A stretch of DNA of 64,000 bases from NCBI RefSeq assembly GCF_965204125.1, contig NZ_OZ241968.1:496001-560000 (forward strand). The letters run 5' to 3'. Shown piece after piece: positions 16,195 through 25,739 of the stretch. The translations under genes and the position numbers were made by a program. The notes beneath the pieces are model-generated. The model was given only the letters and a program-made list of their open reading frames with translations, did not search any database and was not told the DNA's origin. Numbering within the stretch: position 1 is the stretch's first letter; every line of letters begins with the position of its first letter. The DNA is from Poriferisodalis sp965204125. GTDB taxonomy: Bacteria > Actinomycetota > Acidimicrobiia > Acidimicrobiales > Poriferisodalaceae.

Positions 16195-16596
16195 TCAACC
16201 CTCGCCGTCGCCGAGCAGGTGGGCCACACCGGGCAGAGGCCACGCCGGGGGCAGCGTGATCACGTCGGCAGGATCAACATTGAGGCGATACAGGGTGTCG
16301 CCCTCGCGTACCAGTGAGAGCTGCTCACGCGCTATGCGTTCCACCACCACGGGATCCTTGGCCTCGGCCACCTGAACAGCCAGGTGGGAGGTCTCCGCTT
16401 GCAGCCTTTCGAGCGTGTCAGCGGCGTGGTCGATGCTGCGCCGCTGAGACGTCAGCGACTGCCAGGGAAACAGCAGCACGGCCAGCAGGCCGATTGCGCT
16501 CACCACGATCACCAAGCCGACGAGCACCGCCAGGGGTCGGGGCCGACCCTGCCGGCGGCGGGTCTGCGTCGGCATGTCTGCCGGCTCGGTGCTCAT
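16195..16596 (-). CDS. ftsB: FtsB/DivIC family septum formation initiator
   Basis: A 133-residue bitopic membrane protein. After a basic cytoplasmic tail, a single membrane helix spans about residues 22-45 (LAVLVGLVIVVSAIGLLAVL), followed by a coiled coil (IDHAADTLERLQAETSHLA) and the conserved IAREQLSLVREGDTLYRL. FtsB joins FtsL and FtsQ to activate septal peptidoglycan synthesis. It follows eno after 44 bp, as in other Actinomycetota, but the DUF501 gene that usually comes next is about 14 kb away. Confidence 0.9.
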   Translation of the reverse strand: MSTEPADMPTQTRRRQGRPRPLAVLVGLVIVVSAIGLLAVLLFPWQSLTSQRRSIDHAADTLERLQAETSHLAVQVAEAKDPVVVERIAREQLSLVREGDTLYRLNVDPADVITLPPAWPLPGVAHLLGDGEG

Positions 16597-16640
16597 GGAT
16601 TCGAGGAGTTCATGGGCGCTGTGCCTGTGGGCAACGGGGC

Positions 16641-17936
16641 TTATGGGTCGCGGGCAAGTGAGCTGCCGCCCCGGTACGCAGCATCTTCGCCGAGCTCTTC
16701 CTCGATGCGCAGCAGCCGGTTGTACTTGGCGACACGATCGGAGCGCGCCGGCGCACCGGTCTTGATCTGCCCGCAGTTGGTGGCAACAGCAAGGTCGGCG
16801 ATGGTGGTGTCCTCGGTCTCGCCTGAGCGGTGCGACATGACCGCGGTGTAGCCGGAACGTCCTGCCAACTCGACGGCGTCGAGCGTCTCGGTGAGCGTGC
16901 CGATCTGGTTCACCTTCACCAGCACGCTGTTGGCGACGCCGGCAGCAATGCCGCGCCCCAGCCGCTCGATATTGGTGACGAAGAGGTCATCGCCGACGAG
17001 CTGGACCTGCTCGCCGACCAGGTCGCCGAGCGTCGACCAGCCGTCCCAGTCATCCTCGGCCATGCCGTCTTCGACGGAGCGGATCGGGTAGCGCTCGCAC
17101 AGGTCGGCCAGGTATCCCGCGAATCCGGCAGCGTCGAGCTGACGGCCTTCGCCTGCCAGGGTGTACATGCCGTCGGCGTAGAACTCGGTGGAGGCCACGT
17201 CGAGAGCGAGTGCCATGTCGACACCGGGCTCGAAGCCGGCTTCGCTGATCGCTTCGATCAGCAACGCGAGCGCCGCCTCGTTGGATTCCAGGTCGGGAGC
17301 GAACCCGCCTTCGTCGCCGACGGCAGTCGACAGCCCACGCGAACGCAGAACGCCGCGCAGCACGTGATACGTCTCGGTACCCCACCGCAGCGCTTCGGAG
17401 TATGACGCCGCACCGACCGGGACGATCATGAACTCCTGGAGATCCACGTTGTTGTCGGCGTGCTCACCGCCGTTGATGACATTCATCATCGGCGTGGGCA
17501 GCACATGTGCATTGGCGCCGCCGACGTGGCGGTAGAGCGGCAGACCCAGTGCCGCTGCCGCCGCATGTGCGGTAGCCAGGGAGGCGGCCAGCACGGCGTT
17601 CGCGCCCAGGCGGGCCTTGTTCATCGTGGCGTCGAGCTCGATCAGCGTGTAGTCAACCGATCGCTGATCCACCGCATCACGACCGACCAGCGCGTCAGCG
17701 ATCTGACCGTTCACATGCCCCACGGCCACGGCGACTCCCTTGCCGCCGTATCGCTGGCCGCCGTCTCGCAACTCGACGGCCTCGAATTGTCCCGTCGAGG
17801 CACCTGAGGGCACGATGGCGCGGCCCACGGCGCCGCCTGCGGTGTGCACCTCGGCCTCGGTCGTGGGATTGCCACGAGAATCGAGGACTTCGCGGCCGGT
17901 CACCTGGACGATCTGCGTGGACGCGCGCGCTGTCAC
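16641..17936 (-). CDS. eno: Enolase
   Basis: A 431-residue glycolytic enzyme interconverting 2-phosphoglycerate and phosphoenolpyruvate with Mg2+. It opens with REVLDSRGNPTTEAEV and has GANAVLAASLATAHAAA, the catalytic loop LVKVNQIGTLTETLDAVELA and the signature VMSHRSGETEDTTIADL near the C-terminus. Full family length. The GTG at 17936 is chosen because homology starts a few codons later and a TACTCT hexamer lies eight bases upstream; the ATG at 17940 is in another frame. Confidence 0.96.
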   Translation of the reverse strand: MTARASTQIVQVTGREVLDSRGNPTTEAEVHTAGGAVGRAIVPSGASTGQFEAVELRDGGQRYGGKGVAVAVGHVNGQIADALVGRDAVDQRSVDYTLIELDATMNKARLGANAVLAASLATAHAAAAALGLPLYRHVGGANAHVLPTPMMNVINGGEHADNNVDLQEFMIVPVGAASYSEALRWGTETYHVLRGVLRSRGLSTAVGDEGGFAPDLESNEAALALLIEAISEAGFEPGVDMALALDVASTEFYADGMYTLAGEGRQLDAAGFAGYLADLCERYPIRSVEDGMAEDDWDGWSTLGDLVGEQVQLVGDDLFVTNIERLGRGIAAGVANSVLVKVNQIGTLTETLDAVELAGRSGYTAVMSHRSGETEDTTIADLAVATNCGQIKTGAPARSDRVAKYNRLLRIEEELGEDAAYRGGSSLARDP

Positions 17937-17944
17937 GCATAGCG

Positions 17945-17950
17945 AGAGTA
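17945..17950 (-). promoter_or_regulatory. -10 hexamer TACTCT, leaderless start of eno
   Basis: TACTCT on the minus strand ends 8 nt before the GTG at 17936, with no ribosome binding site, which supports that start codon. Confidence 0.42.
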
Positions 17951-17967
17951 CCGAAGGGCGGCGCCGG

Positions 17968-18462
17968 CTAGTTCGTGCGCGCTCTGCGCGCGGCAATGCG
18001 CTGTGCCCGGGCCTCACGCTCGGCGGCCTTGATGGCTTCCCATTGCACCGACAGCTCGTCATCACTGGGCTCGGGCGCATCCGGATCGCGCTCGAACACG
18101 TGGGGATGGCGGCGCAGCATCTTGGCCTCGACGGTCTCGAGCACCTCAGCCAAGGTGAACGTTCCCGCCTGCTCGCCGATCGCAGCATTCATCATCACCT
18201 GCAGCAGCACATCGCCCAGCTCTTCGACGAGATCCTCGATCGCTGTGGCCGACTCGGCCGTGTCGCCCGACCGCGCGTCGTCGGCTGCCTGCAATGCCTC
18301 GGCCAGCTCCGAGGCTTCGTCGAGTGCGTACGGAGCGAGCGTGGCGTGCGTCTGCACCCGGTCCCACGGGCAATCCCGCCGCAGCCTGGCGATGACTTCG
18401 TGAAGCGAGACGAGCCGGCGCCCCAGATCCACAGGGCTGCGCTCAGTGGCCACGACGACCAC
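17968..18462 (-). CDS. mazG: MazG nucleotide pyrophosphohydrolase
   Basis: A 164-residue house-cleaning NTP pyrophosphohydrolase. The MazG signature runs from LRRDCPWDRVQTHATLAPYA (about residues 27-46) through DEASELAEAL to DLVEELGDVLLQVMMNAAI, giving the EExxE and ExxD metal ligands, and ends with KMLRRHPHVFER. It has one MazG domain, as in mycobacterial forms with a single active site. The start is GTG, 12 bp behind the SurA-like gene, so it is likely part of the mfd operon. Confidence 0.93.
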   Translation of the reverse strand: MVVVATERSPVDLGRRLVSLHEVIARLRRDCPWDRVQTHATLAPYALDEASELAEALQAADDARSGDTAESATAIEDLVEELGDVLLQVMMNAAIGEQAGTFTLAEVLETVEAKMLRRHPHVFERDPDAPEPSDDELSVQWEAIKAAEREARAQRIAARRARTN

Positions 18463-18474
18463 TGCGCAAGCGGC

Positions 18475-19524
18475 TCACGGCAGGACCGGCAACGAGACCC
18501 GCAGGTTGCCGGCGATCCACGCGCCGAGCGCCGGGGCGACGCTCACCTCGTGGGCTGACATGGCCTCCGTCAGCACGTGACCCGCAAACGGGCCGATCGA
18601 CGAGAGATCGGTGGCGTCGGTGCGCAGCGAGTCCACACGCAGCACCACCCACAGCTCACCCGTCGGGCTTGCTGCAGACGGCAGCAGCAGCGGCGCGGTC
18701 AGCTCGCCAGGCTCCAGTTCGAGCAGCGCCAGCGCGAGCTCGCCGCCGCCGAACAGATCGAAGGGCTGGCCGCAGCCGATGGTGCCGTCGGCCTCGGTGA
18801 GGCCGGGCAGATTGACCGCAGAAGCGACATCGCCAAGGGGCTCACCGGCCTGCACGCGGTCGGACGCCGCAACGGCATCGGCTTCGGAGGTCACAGCCAG
18901 CGCACTCACACAGTGGGGCGTCGCCAGCCGCTCGATGCTGGGGTCGTCTTCGATGGCGCGCTGCTGAGCGAACTCCTCGAAGGGGCCCTCAAGGTGAGCC
19001 TGCACCTGCGCATTGATCTCTGCGTCGGTGAGGCTGATGTCGACCGGGAAGCCCAATTCGTCCAGCGCGACGCCGGCGAGGCGCAGCTGAATCATCGACG
19101 TGAGCCGCGACACGAATTCCTCGTGCGTCGGGTTCTCCGGGTCGTCCATGAGCGTGACAGGTGACTCGACGATGTTGGCTCGCACATCACCGATGAGGAT
19201 CTGACCGCCCGGGAAGCTCGCCGCGACAGCGTCAGCGTCGGCGAGCAGCGCCCGGTATGCGGCTTCCTGAGCTGCGCGCGCTGCGTCACGCTCGGCGCGC
19301 TCGGCGTCCTCCTGTGCTTGCCGCTCGGCTTCGGTGGCGGCAGCCTGCGCCGCCTCTCGTGACACGACGCCGTCGCCGTCGGTGTCGAGCTCGGCAATGA
19401 GCTCGGCATCGGGCTCAGGTTCGAGCCCTGTGTGGATCGTGACGACGTTGCCGTCGTCCGCGCATGCGAACGTCAGCAATGCCACCAGCGCCAGCGGAGC
19501 CAGCAGCGCAGCTCGTCGAGACAT
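18475..19524 (-). CDS. SurA N-terminal domain-like lipoprotein
   Basis: A 349-residue exported protein, probably a chaperone or peptidyl-prolyl isomerase-like foldase at the cell surface. The N-terminal signal (MSRRAALLAPLALVALLTFA) ends at a Cys in LTFACADD, an imperfect lipobox. An Ala/Glu-rich coiled coil follows (about residues 45-80), then a SurA-like helical region (SLTDAEINAQVQAHL) and a possible parvulin-like part. The ATG at 19524 has a strong GGGGGAG ribosome binding site. It sits between mfd and mazG, the usual actinobacterial position for such lipoproteins. Confidence 0.72.
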   Translation of the reverse strand: MSRRAALLAPLALVALLTFACADDGNVVTIHTGLEPEPDAELIAELDTDGDGVVSREAAQAAATEAERQAQEDAERAERDAARAAQEAAYRALLADADAVAASFPGGQILIGDVRANIVESPVTLMDDPENPTHEEFVSRLTSMIQLRLAGVALDELGFPVDISLTDAEINAQVQAHLEGPFEEFAQQRAIEDDPSIERLATPHCVSALAVTSEADAVAASDRVQAGEPLGDVASAVNLPGLTEADGTIGCGQPFDLFGGGELALALLELEPGELTAPLLLPSAASPTGELWVVLRVDSLRTDATDLSSIGPFAGHVLTEAMSAHEVSVAPALGAWIAGNLRVSLPVLP

Positions 19525-19582
19525 GGAACTCCCCCTGGCACGCACTGCGGGCAGGCTAGGTGCTCACCGCGCCGGCGGTGCT

Positions 19583-22500
19583 TCACCCCTGCTGCTCAGA
19601 CGCCGTCGGGGGCCGCAGCTGCTGGCAGAAGGCAAACAGGTGCCCGACCGTGGTCGGCTTCAGCGCACGGACCGACAGCTGCACCTCCCGGTCGTCGGCC
19701 TTGTACCGGGCCGCGTTGAACGGTGTGCCGGCACAGATGCGCCGCATGCGCAACTCCTCGCTGGCCGTGAGCACGAGCGGCCCGAAACGCACCCTGCCCC
19801 CGTCGTGGCCAGGCGCAAACGCCACGGCTCGCATGTCGAGCCGGTGACACTCGGTGCGCAGCAGCGCGATGTGCAGCAGTGTCTGTGCCGCGTCCGGGAC
19901 AGGTCCGTAACGGTCGATCCATTCGGCTTCTATGTCAGCCACCTCGACCAGTTCGGTCACAGCCCCGAGGCGACGATACGCCTCGAGTCGGCCCGTAGCG
20001 TCAGCCACATAATCGTCAGGCAGGTGTGCCGCCAGGGGCAAATCGATCACGATCTCCGCAGACTGGGCAGGTGTCTCGCCGTTCAAGGAGGCGACCGCCT
20101 CACTGACCAGCTCGCAGTAGAGGTCGTAGCCAACGGCCGCGATGTGCCCCGACTGCACGCCGCTGAGCAGGTTGCCTGCGCCGCGCAGCTGGAGGTCGCG
20201 CATCGCGATCCGGTACCCCGAGCCCAACTCGGTGGACTCGCCGATCGTGCGGAGGCGCTCGTAGGCCTCTTCGGACAGCGAACGGCCCTCGGGGTGGAAC
20301 AGGTATGCGTACGCACGCTGGCCCGACCGGCCCACACGCCCGCGGATCTGGTGCAGCTGCCCGAGCCCGAGCAGGTCGGCTCGATCCACGACCAGTGTGT
20401 TGACGCTCGGCATGTCGATGCCCGATTCGATGATCGTCGTGCAGACCAGCACGTCGTATGCACCGGCCCAGAAGTCGATGACGATCTGCTCCAGCGTGCC
20501 CTCGTCCATCTGGCCGTGCGCCACGGCGATACGCGCCTCGGGCACGAGTTGGGCCAAACCCGCCGCCACCACGTCGATGTCGGCGACCCGGTTGTGCACG
20601 AAGAACACCTGGCCCTCGCGCAGCAGCTCCCTGCGAATGGCCTCGCTGACGGCGCGCTCGTCGTAGGGGCCGACGTGGGTGAGGATCGGCTGACGCTCGG
20701 CGGGCGGCGTCTGCAGCAGCGACAGGTCTCGGATGCCGGTGAGTGCCATCTCCAGCGTGCGCGGGATGGGCGTGGCCGTCAGCGTCAGCACATCCACCTC
20801 GGCTCGCAGGTGCTTGATGGACTCCTTGTGGCTCACGCCGAAGCGTTGCTCCTCGTCGACTACCAGCAGACCCAGGTCGGAGAACTTCACATCGTCCGAC
20901 AGCAGCCGGTGCGTGCCGATCACCACATCGACGGTTCCGTCGGCGACCCCGGCGACCACTGATCGCTGTTCGGCGGGCGTGAGAAAGCGGCTGAGCACCT
21001 CTACCCGGACGGCATGGTCTGCATAACGCTCGGCGAACGTCTGGTGGTGCTGCTGGGCCAGCAGAGTGGTCGGCACCAGCACCGCCGCCTGCTTCCCGGC
21101 GCTCACTGCGCAGAACGCGGCCCGTACCGCCACCTCCGTCTTGCCGAAACCGACGTCGCCGCACACCAGCCGATCCATGGGCACTGGCTCGGCCATGTCG
21201 GCCAGCACGTCGTCGATCGTGCGGCGCTGATCGGTCGTAGGCGTGTAGACGAAGCTGTCGGCCAGCTCTGCCATGCCCAAGCCGTGCGGATCGAATGCGT
21301 TGCCCGATGTGGTGATGCGTCGCTGGTACAGCACCACCAGCTCCTGGGCGATCTCGGCCACCGCCGCGCGCACCTTGGCCTTCTGGCGCTGGAAATCGCT
21401 GCCGCCCATGCGGCTGAGCCGGGGTGTCTCCCCGCCGATGTACGGGCGGATGAAGTCGATCTGCTCGGTGGGCAGGTAGAGGCGGTCTGTCCCCCGGAAC
21501 TCCAACTCGAGGTAGTCGCGCTCGTCGTCGCCGAAGGCTCGCCGCACGAGTCCCGCATAGCGGGCGATGCCGTGATGGTGGTGGACGACGAAGTCGCCGA
21601 CGCTCAGATCTTCGAACGTCGGCGCTACTCCGGTCCGCCGCCGAGCTGCGCGGTGGACCCGGCGGCGTCCGGTGAACTCCGCCTCCGGCAGCACCGCCAC
21701 TCCGGCTGCAGGCGCGATGAAGCCCCCTTCCAGGGGCGCCACCACGACGTGGCCGCCGGGCGTCGGGTCGAAGCTGCTGGACTCGGTGTGCAGGAGCAGC
21801 GGTACTTCGTGCGCGCTCAGCGTGTCCGCTAGCCGAGCAGCGGAGCCGTCTCCTTCGGCGGCCACGACCGAGACGGGCCGCTCGGCAGCTGACACACCTG
21901 GACGCTCCGCGCCCAGCACCAGGCGGCGCAGCTGGGCCACGAGGCGCTCGGGATCACCCGCAGCGGGCAGCCATGGCTCGGTGGCGACCTGCGGCCCAGG
22001 ATGGCCGTCTGCCGTCGGAGCAGCCGTGGAGTCCACCGACCACACCGCCGCCGGACAGCGTGCCAGCAACCGGTCGAAGGCGACATGCAGCGGCGGGAAC
22101 GGAGCCGGGGCATCGTCGGGGGCAATGTCAGAGCCCTCATCGGCGCTGTCAGGTCTCCGCAGCCCCCACGTGACGGCCAGCGACTGGGTGAGGTCATCGG
22201 TTTCCGCCTTGATGTCGGCGGCACGATCAGCGAGCCGCCTGGGCTCGCAGAGCAGCACCAGCGAGTCGGGCCCGAGCAGGTCCGGCAGCACGAACTCCTC
22301 TGCAGCGAGCCACGGCAGCCACGACTCCATCCCGTCGAAGAGCTCGCCCCTGCCGAGACGTTCCATGTGCTCTGCGCACCACGGCTCGCTGACGGCCAGG
22401 GCTGCGGCTCGTTCTCGCATGGCAGCGTCGGGCCGCATCTCCCGTGCCGGGTAGAGCTGCGTCTGCGCAAGCTCCGCCACCGAACGCTGATCGGCAACCG

Positions 22501-23194
22501 AGAACTGCGTGAGGCGGTCCACCTCGTCGCCCCACAGGTCGATGCGCACCGGCGCGTCGGCCGTCGGGCAGAAGACATCCACGATCCCGCCGCGCACTGC
22601 AACCTCGCCGCGATGCTCCACCTGATGCTCCCGCCGGTAGCCCCACGCCACCAGCTGCGATACCAGCTCGCCAAGGTCGCATCGGTCGCCTCGTGCCACG
22701 CGCAGCGATGCTGCCTCGTCGCTGACAGCGTTCGGGCTCAGCTGCTGCAACAGCGCCCGAATCGGCGCCACGATCACCTCGGGCACCCCGACTGCAGTCG
22801 CCAGCTCGCCAGTTCCGCCGTGGGGCTTCAGCGCCTCCAGCACTGCCAGCCGGCCACCCATCGTCTCGGTTGCGGGGCTCACGCGCTCGAACGGCAGCGT
22901 CTCCCACGCCGCGAACAGCGCTACCTGTCCCTCCCCCAGCCAGGTGCGGAGGTCGGCGGCAGTGCGCTCAGCCTCGTTGGCGGTGGCCGTGACGACAAGG
23001 ATCGGTGTGCGTGAGCCCAGTGTCGCCAAGCCGGCGGCGACGAACGGGCGGGCTCCCTCGGCAACGGCAATCGAGCCCGACGAACGGCCCAGCATCGACA
23101 CAAAGCCTTGGTCACGGCCGAGGCGCTCGGTCAGCAGCCGCAGCGGTGCGGCGCTCACTGGGCTTGCAGCGCTCACTGGGCTTGCCGGGCTCAC
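19583..23194 (-). CDS. mfd: Transcription-repair coupling factor Mfd
   Basis: A 1203-residue ATP-dependent translocase that removes stalled RNA polymerase and recruits UvrA. The N-terminal UvrB-like modules are followed by the RNA polymerase-interacting domain (DLSVGDFVVHHHHGIARYAG), the helicase core with Walker A CGDVGFGKTEVAVRA and motif II VVDEEQRFGV, TATPIPRTL, QIRGRVGRSGQRAYAYL, and the C-terminal TRCF domain. I start it at the GTG at 23194, which overlaps the pth stop (GTGA). This start lies in an 18-bp tandem repeat that offers two further GTG starts, at 23176 and 23158. Confidence 0.95.
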   Translation of the reverse strand: MSPASPVSAASPVSAAPLRLLTERLGRDQGFVSMLGRSSGSIAVAEGARPFVAAGLATLGSRTPILVVTATANEAERTAADLRTWLGEGQVALFAAWETLPFERVSPATETMGGRLAVLEALKPHGGTGELATAVGVPEVIVAPIRALLQQLSPNAVSDEAASLRVARGDRCDLGELVSQLVAWGYRREHQVEHRGEVAVRGGIVDVFCPTADAPVRIDLWGDEVDRLTQFSVADQRSVAELAQTQLYPAREMRPDAAMRERAAALAVSEPWCAEHMERLGRGELFDGMESWLPWLAAEEFVLPDLLGPDSLVLLCEPRRLADRAADIKAETDDLTQSLAVTWGLRRPDSADEGSDIAPDDAPAPFPPLHVAFDRLLARCPAAVWSVDSTAAPTADGHPGPQVATEPWLPAAGDPERLVAQLRRLVLGAERPGVSAAERPVSVVAAEGDGSAARLADTLSAHEVPLLLHTESSSFDPTPGGHVVVAPLEGGFIAPAAGVAVLPEAEFTGRRRVHRAARRRTGVAPTFEDLSVGDFVVHHHHGIARYAGLVRRAFGDDERDYLELEFRGTDRLYLPTEQIDFIRPYIGGETPRLSRMGGSDFQRQKAKVRAAVAEIAQELVVLYQRRITTSGNAFDPHGLGMAELADSFVYTPTTDQRRTIDDVLADMAEPVPMDRLVCGDVGFGKTEVAVRAAFCAVSAGKQAAVLVPTTLLAQQHHQTFAERYADHAVRVEVLSRFLTPAEQRSVVAGVADGTVDVVIGTHRLLSDDVKFSDLGLLVVDEEQRFGVSHKESIKHLRAEVDVLTLTATPIPRTLEMALTGIRDLSLLQTPPAERQPILTHVGPYDERAVSEAIRRELLREGQVFFVHNRVADIDVVAAGLAQLVPEARIAVAHGQMDEGTLEQIVIDFWAGAYDVLVCTTIIESGIDMPSVNTLVVDRADLLGLGQLHQIRGRVGRSGQRAYAYLFHPEGRSLSEEAYERLRTIGESTELGSGYRIAMRDLQLRGAGNLLSGVQSGHIAAVGYDLYCELVSEAVASLNGETPAQSAEIVIDLPLAAHLPDDYVADATGRLEAYRRLGAVTELVEVADIEAEWIDRYGPVPDAAQTLLHIALLRTECHRLDMRAVAFAPGHDGGRVRFGPLVLTASEELRMRRICAGTPFNAARYKADDREVQLSVRALKPTTVGHLFAFCQQLRPPTASEQQG

Positions 23195-23200
23195 TGGGCT
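23147..23200. repeat. 18-bp tandem repeat across the pth stop and mfd start
   Basis: Three 18-bp units (23147-23164, 23165-23182, 23183-23200) share AGCCCAGTGAGC on the minus strand and differ only in the next codon. Each carries a GTG in the mfd frame. The first copy read on the minus strand also holds the TGA of pth. Confidence 0.9.
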
Positions 23201-23832
23201 TGGGGATCCCGTCCCCGCCGGCGAGCATTCGTGACGGTCATGGCCGCCTCGATGCCATCGCGTACCAGCACCTCGAGTCCCGCGACTGCGAGGACCACGG
23301 CTGTGTCGATCAACGGTTCCTCGTGACCCCTCGGCCGCTGCAGCACCCATTTCTTGCCAGCTTCGGGCCGCGGCGGCTTGCCGATGCCGATGCGCAGCCG
23401 CGTGAAATCCTGGGTGCCGAGCTGGTTGGCGATCGACGCCAAGCCGTTGTGACCGGCAATCCCGCCGCCCGACTTGAGCCGCACCTGGCCGGGCTCAAGG
23501 TCGAGCTCGTCGTGGACAATGACGAGTCGCGACGGCTCGACGATGCCGTGGCGCTTGACCAGCGCGCCCACGCTACGGCCGCTCTCATTCATGAACGTGG
23601 TCGGGCACGCGAGCGTGATGCGACGCTCGCCGACCGTTGCCTGTGCCACTCGGGCATGCTCACGCCGCTGCACCGCCAAGTTGCACTGGAGCATCGAGGC
23701 CCAGCGTTCAGTGGCCTCTGCCCCGACGTTGTGACGGCTGCCGGCATAGCGCTCGCCGGGATTGCCGAGGCCCACCACCAGCCAGTCTGCGGCTGTTCCC
23801 CGCCGCGCGGCCGCCCGGCGGAACACGGACAC
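23191..23832 (-). CDS. pth: Peptidyl-tRNA hydrolase
   Basis: A 213-residue enzyme freeing tRNA from peptidyl-tRNA that has dropped off the ribosome. Signatures are VVGLGNPGERYAGSRHNVGA with the catalytic His, CPTTFMNESGRSVG with the Asn, VIVHDELDLEPGQVRLKSG with the Asp, and GGIAGHNGLASI. Standard length. The start is GTG. It lies 8 bp behind rplY and overlaps mfd by 4 bp. Confidence 0.95.
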   Translation of the reverse strand: MSVFRRAAARRGTAADWLVVGLGNPGERYAGSRHNVGAEATERWASMLQCNLAVQRREHARVAQATVGERRITLACPTTFMNESGRSVGALVKRHGIVEPSRLVIVHDELDLEPGQVRLKSGGGIAGHNGLASIANQLGTQDFTRLRIGIGKPPRPEAGKKWVLQRPRGHEEPLIDTAVVLAVAGLEVLVRDGIEAAMTVTNARRRGRDPQAQ

Positions 23833-23840
23833 TGAGTCGT

Positions 23841-24485
23841 TCAGTCTTCGTCGTCGGCGGCGTCGTCGTCGTCGAGGGCGTCAGCGTCGGCCGGCTCGCC
23901 TTCTTCGTCGACCTGCTCGGCGGCGACGGCAGCCCGCGTCCGCTGCGCGATCGCGACCAGCGTGTCGCCGTCGAGCAAGCTCTCCATGCCCTCGGGCAGC
24001 GTGAGATCGCTGACACGGATGGGGTTGTCCAGCGACAGCGACTCCACGTCGACGTCGAACGCGGGGGGGATCACCCCGGCGGGTGATTCGACATGCAGCG
24101 ACATCAGCTGCTGCTGCACCACCGCGCCTTCGCGACCCGCCTGCGCCGCCTCGCCAACCAGCCGGATTGGCACATCCACCACCAGGCGCTCGTCGAGCGA
24201 GATGAGCAGGAAATCGACATGCGTGACGCGATTGGCAATCGTGTCGCGCTGCATGTCCTTGACGATGGTGAGATGGTTCTCGCCCTCGACCTCGAGCGTG
24301 ATGATCGCATTCGGGCCCGCTGCGTTCAGCGCAGCCCGAAACCGCAAGCGATCCAGCGTGATCGACACGGGCTCGCTGCCGTGGCCGTACATCACTGCGG
24401 GGATCTTGTCTTCGGCGCGCAGACGCCGCGACGGACCCGAGCCAGTGGCCTGACGGGTCTCGGCGATGAGCTTCAGCTGTTCCAT
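23841..24485 (-). CDS. rplY: 50S ribosomal protein L25 (general stress protein Ctc)
   Basis: A 214-residue 5S rRNA-binding ribosomal protein of the long CTC type. The L25 domain occupies about residues 1-92 (ATGSGPSRRLRAEDKIPAVM, HVDFLLISLDERL), followed by the TL5 C-terminal beta domain (PAGVIPPAFDVDVESL). The end is a long acidic tail rich in Asp and Glu, common in this family. The ATG at 24485 has an AAAGGG ribosome binding site. Confidence 0.94.
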   Translation of the reverse strand: MEQLKLIAETRQATGSGPSRRLRAEDKIPAVMYGHGSEPVSITLDRLRFRAALNAAGPNAIITLEVEGENHLTIVKDMQRDTIANRVTHVDFLLISLDERLVVDVPIRLVGEAAQAGREGAVVQQQLMSLHVESPAGVIPPAFDVDVESLSLDNPIRVSDLTLPEGMESLLDGDTLVAIAQRTRAAVAAEQVDEEGEPADADALDDDDAADDED

Positions 24486-24542
24486 GCTGGCCCTTTCGAG
24501 CACTGGGCGCCTAGTCGATGGCGACGAGACAGCCTACGAGTC

Positions 24543-25526
24543 TCAGAACAGGTTCTGGCCGTCGAAGATCTCCGACACCGATGCGTCCTCGAACACCGAC
24601 TCCAGGGCGTCGGCGAACACGCCGGCCACGCTCAGCACCACGAGCTTGTCGAACTGCTTTGAGCTGGGGATCGGCACCGTATTGGTGACGATGACCTGGC
24701 TCAGCGAGGAATTCTTCAGGCGATCCACGGCCGGCTCGGAGAACAGGCCGTGCGTGCTGGCGCACATCACGTCGGCGGCACCGTTGGCAACCAGCGTCTC
24801 GGTAGCGGAACAGATAGTGCCGGCCGTGTCGATCATGTCGTCGATGATCACGCAGGTGCGGCCCGTCACTTCGCCCATGATGCCGAGCGCCTCAGACTCG
24901 TTGGCGTTGTCAGTGGCACGACGCTTGTAGATCGAAGCGACGTCACAGCCCAGCCGGGTCGCGTAGCGCTCAGCCACCTTCACTCGGCCGGTGTCAGGCG
25001 ACACGATCACCGAGTCGGGCCCCATGACGCCGGACAGGTAGTCGATGAGTACCGGCGCGGCCGTCAGATGATCCACCGGGCCGTCGAAGAAACCCTGGAT
25101 CTGGCCGCTGTGCAGGTCGATCGACACGAGACGCTCAGCCCCGGCCACGGTGAACAGGTCGGCCAGCAGGCGTGCGGTGATCGGCTCACGGCCGGCCGCC
25201 TTGCGATCCTGGCGGGCATACCCGTACAGGGGTGCCACTGCGGTGATGCGCTTGGCCGAAGCACGCCGGGCGGCGTCGACCATGATGAGCTGCTCCATGA
25301 TCGCGTCGTTCGGGCTCATGGTGTCGCAAGCGGCATGGCTCTGGATGATGAACACGTCGCCGCCGCGGATCGACTCGGCGAACTTGCACTTGATCTCGCC
25401 GTTCGCAAAGTCGATGAGCCCGGGATCGCCGAGCTCCACGCCGAGCTGCTCCGCGATCTCGGTGGCCAATTCCGGATTCGCCCTGCCGCTGAACAGGTGC
25501 AGGCGCTTCTTGGTGACCAGCTCCAT
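24543..25526 (-). CDS. prs: Ribose-phosphate pyrophosphokinase
   Basis: A 327-residue enzyme making PRPP from ribose 5-phosphate and ATP. The ATP and flexible-loop regions (PLYGYARQDRKAAGREPITA), the metal-binding VSIDLHSGQIQGFFDGPVDH, VSPDTGRVKVAERYA, and the PRPP loop CVIIDDMIDTAGTI are all present. The ATG at 25526 follows GAAAGGA, a good ribosome binding site; the open frame upstream is non-conserved. The 213-bp gap to glmU contains no other gene that I can support. Confidence 0.96.
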   Translation of the reverse strand: MELVTKKRLHLFSGRANPELATEIAEQLGVELGDPGLIDFANGEIKCKFAESIRGGDVFIIQSHAACDTMSPNDAIMEQLIMVDAARRASAKRITAVAPLYGYARQDRKAAGREPITARLLADLFTVAGAERLVSIDLHSGQIQGFFDGPVDHLTAAPVLIDYLSGVMGPDSVIVSPDTGRVKVAERYATRLGCDVASIYKRRATDNANESEALGIMGEVTGRTCVIIDDMIDTAGTICSATETLVANGAADVMCASTHGLFSEPAVDRLKNSSLSQVIVTNTVPIPSSKQFDKLVVLSVAGVFADALESVFEDASVSEIFDGQNLF

Positions 25527-25739
25527 TGCGTGTTCCTTTCGCAGCAGTCCTCTGGGCGCCGTGCTTGACGCAGACGCGCTCGAAGCAGCACTAGCTGAGG
25601 GCTGGGCGGAACGCTCGGCAATGGGTTTTGGCGGCATGTTCAGCAGTCCGGCGACAATTTGAGACTACCCCAACGCACTCTCAGAACCCCAGAATTTCCG
25701 CCCGTCACGGCGTATGTGGGCGTCTGCACATCCCGCACG

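Noticed and set aside
17937..17940. The ATG at 17940 as enolase start.
   Set aside because: It is in a different reading frame; the GTG at 17936 is in frame.
25527..25739. A hidden GlmU acetyltransferase domain or a frameshifted remnant between glmU and prs.
   Set aside because: No hexapeptide repeat pattern is visible in any frame of this 213-bp gap.
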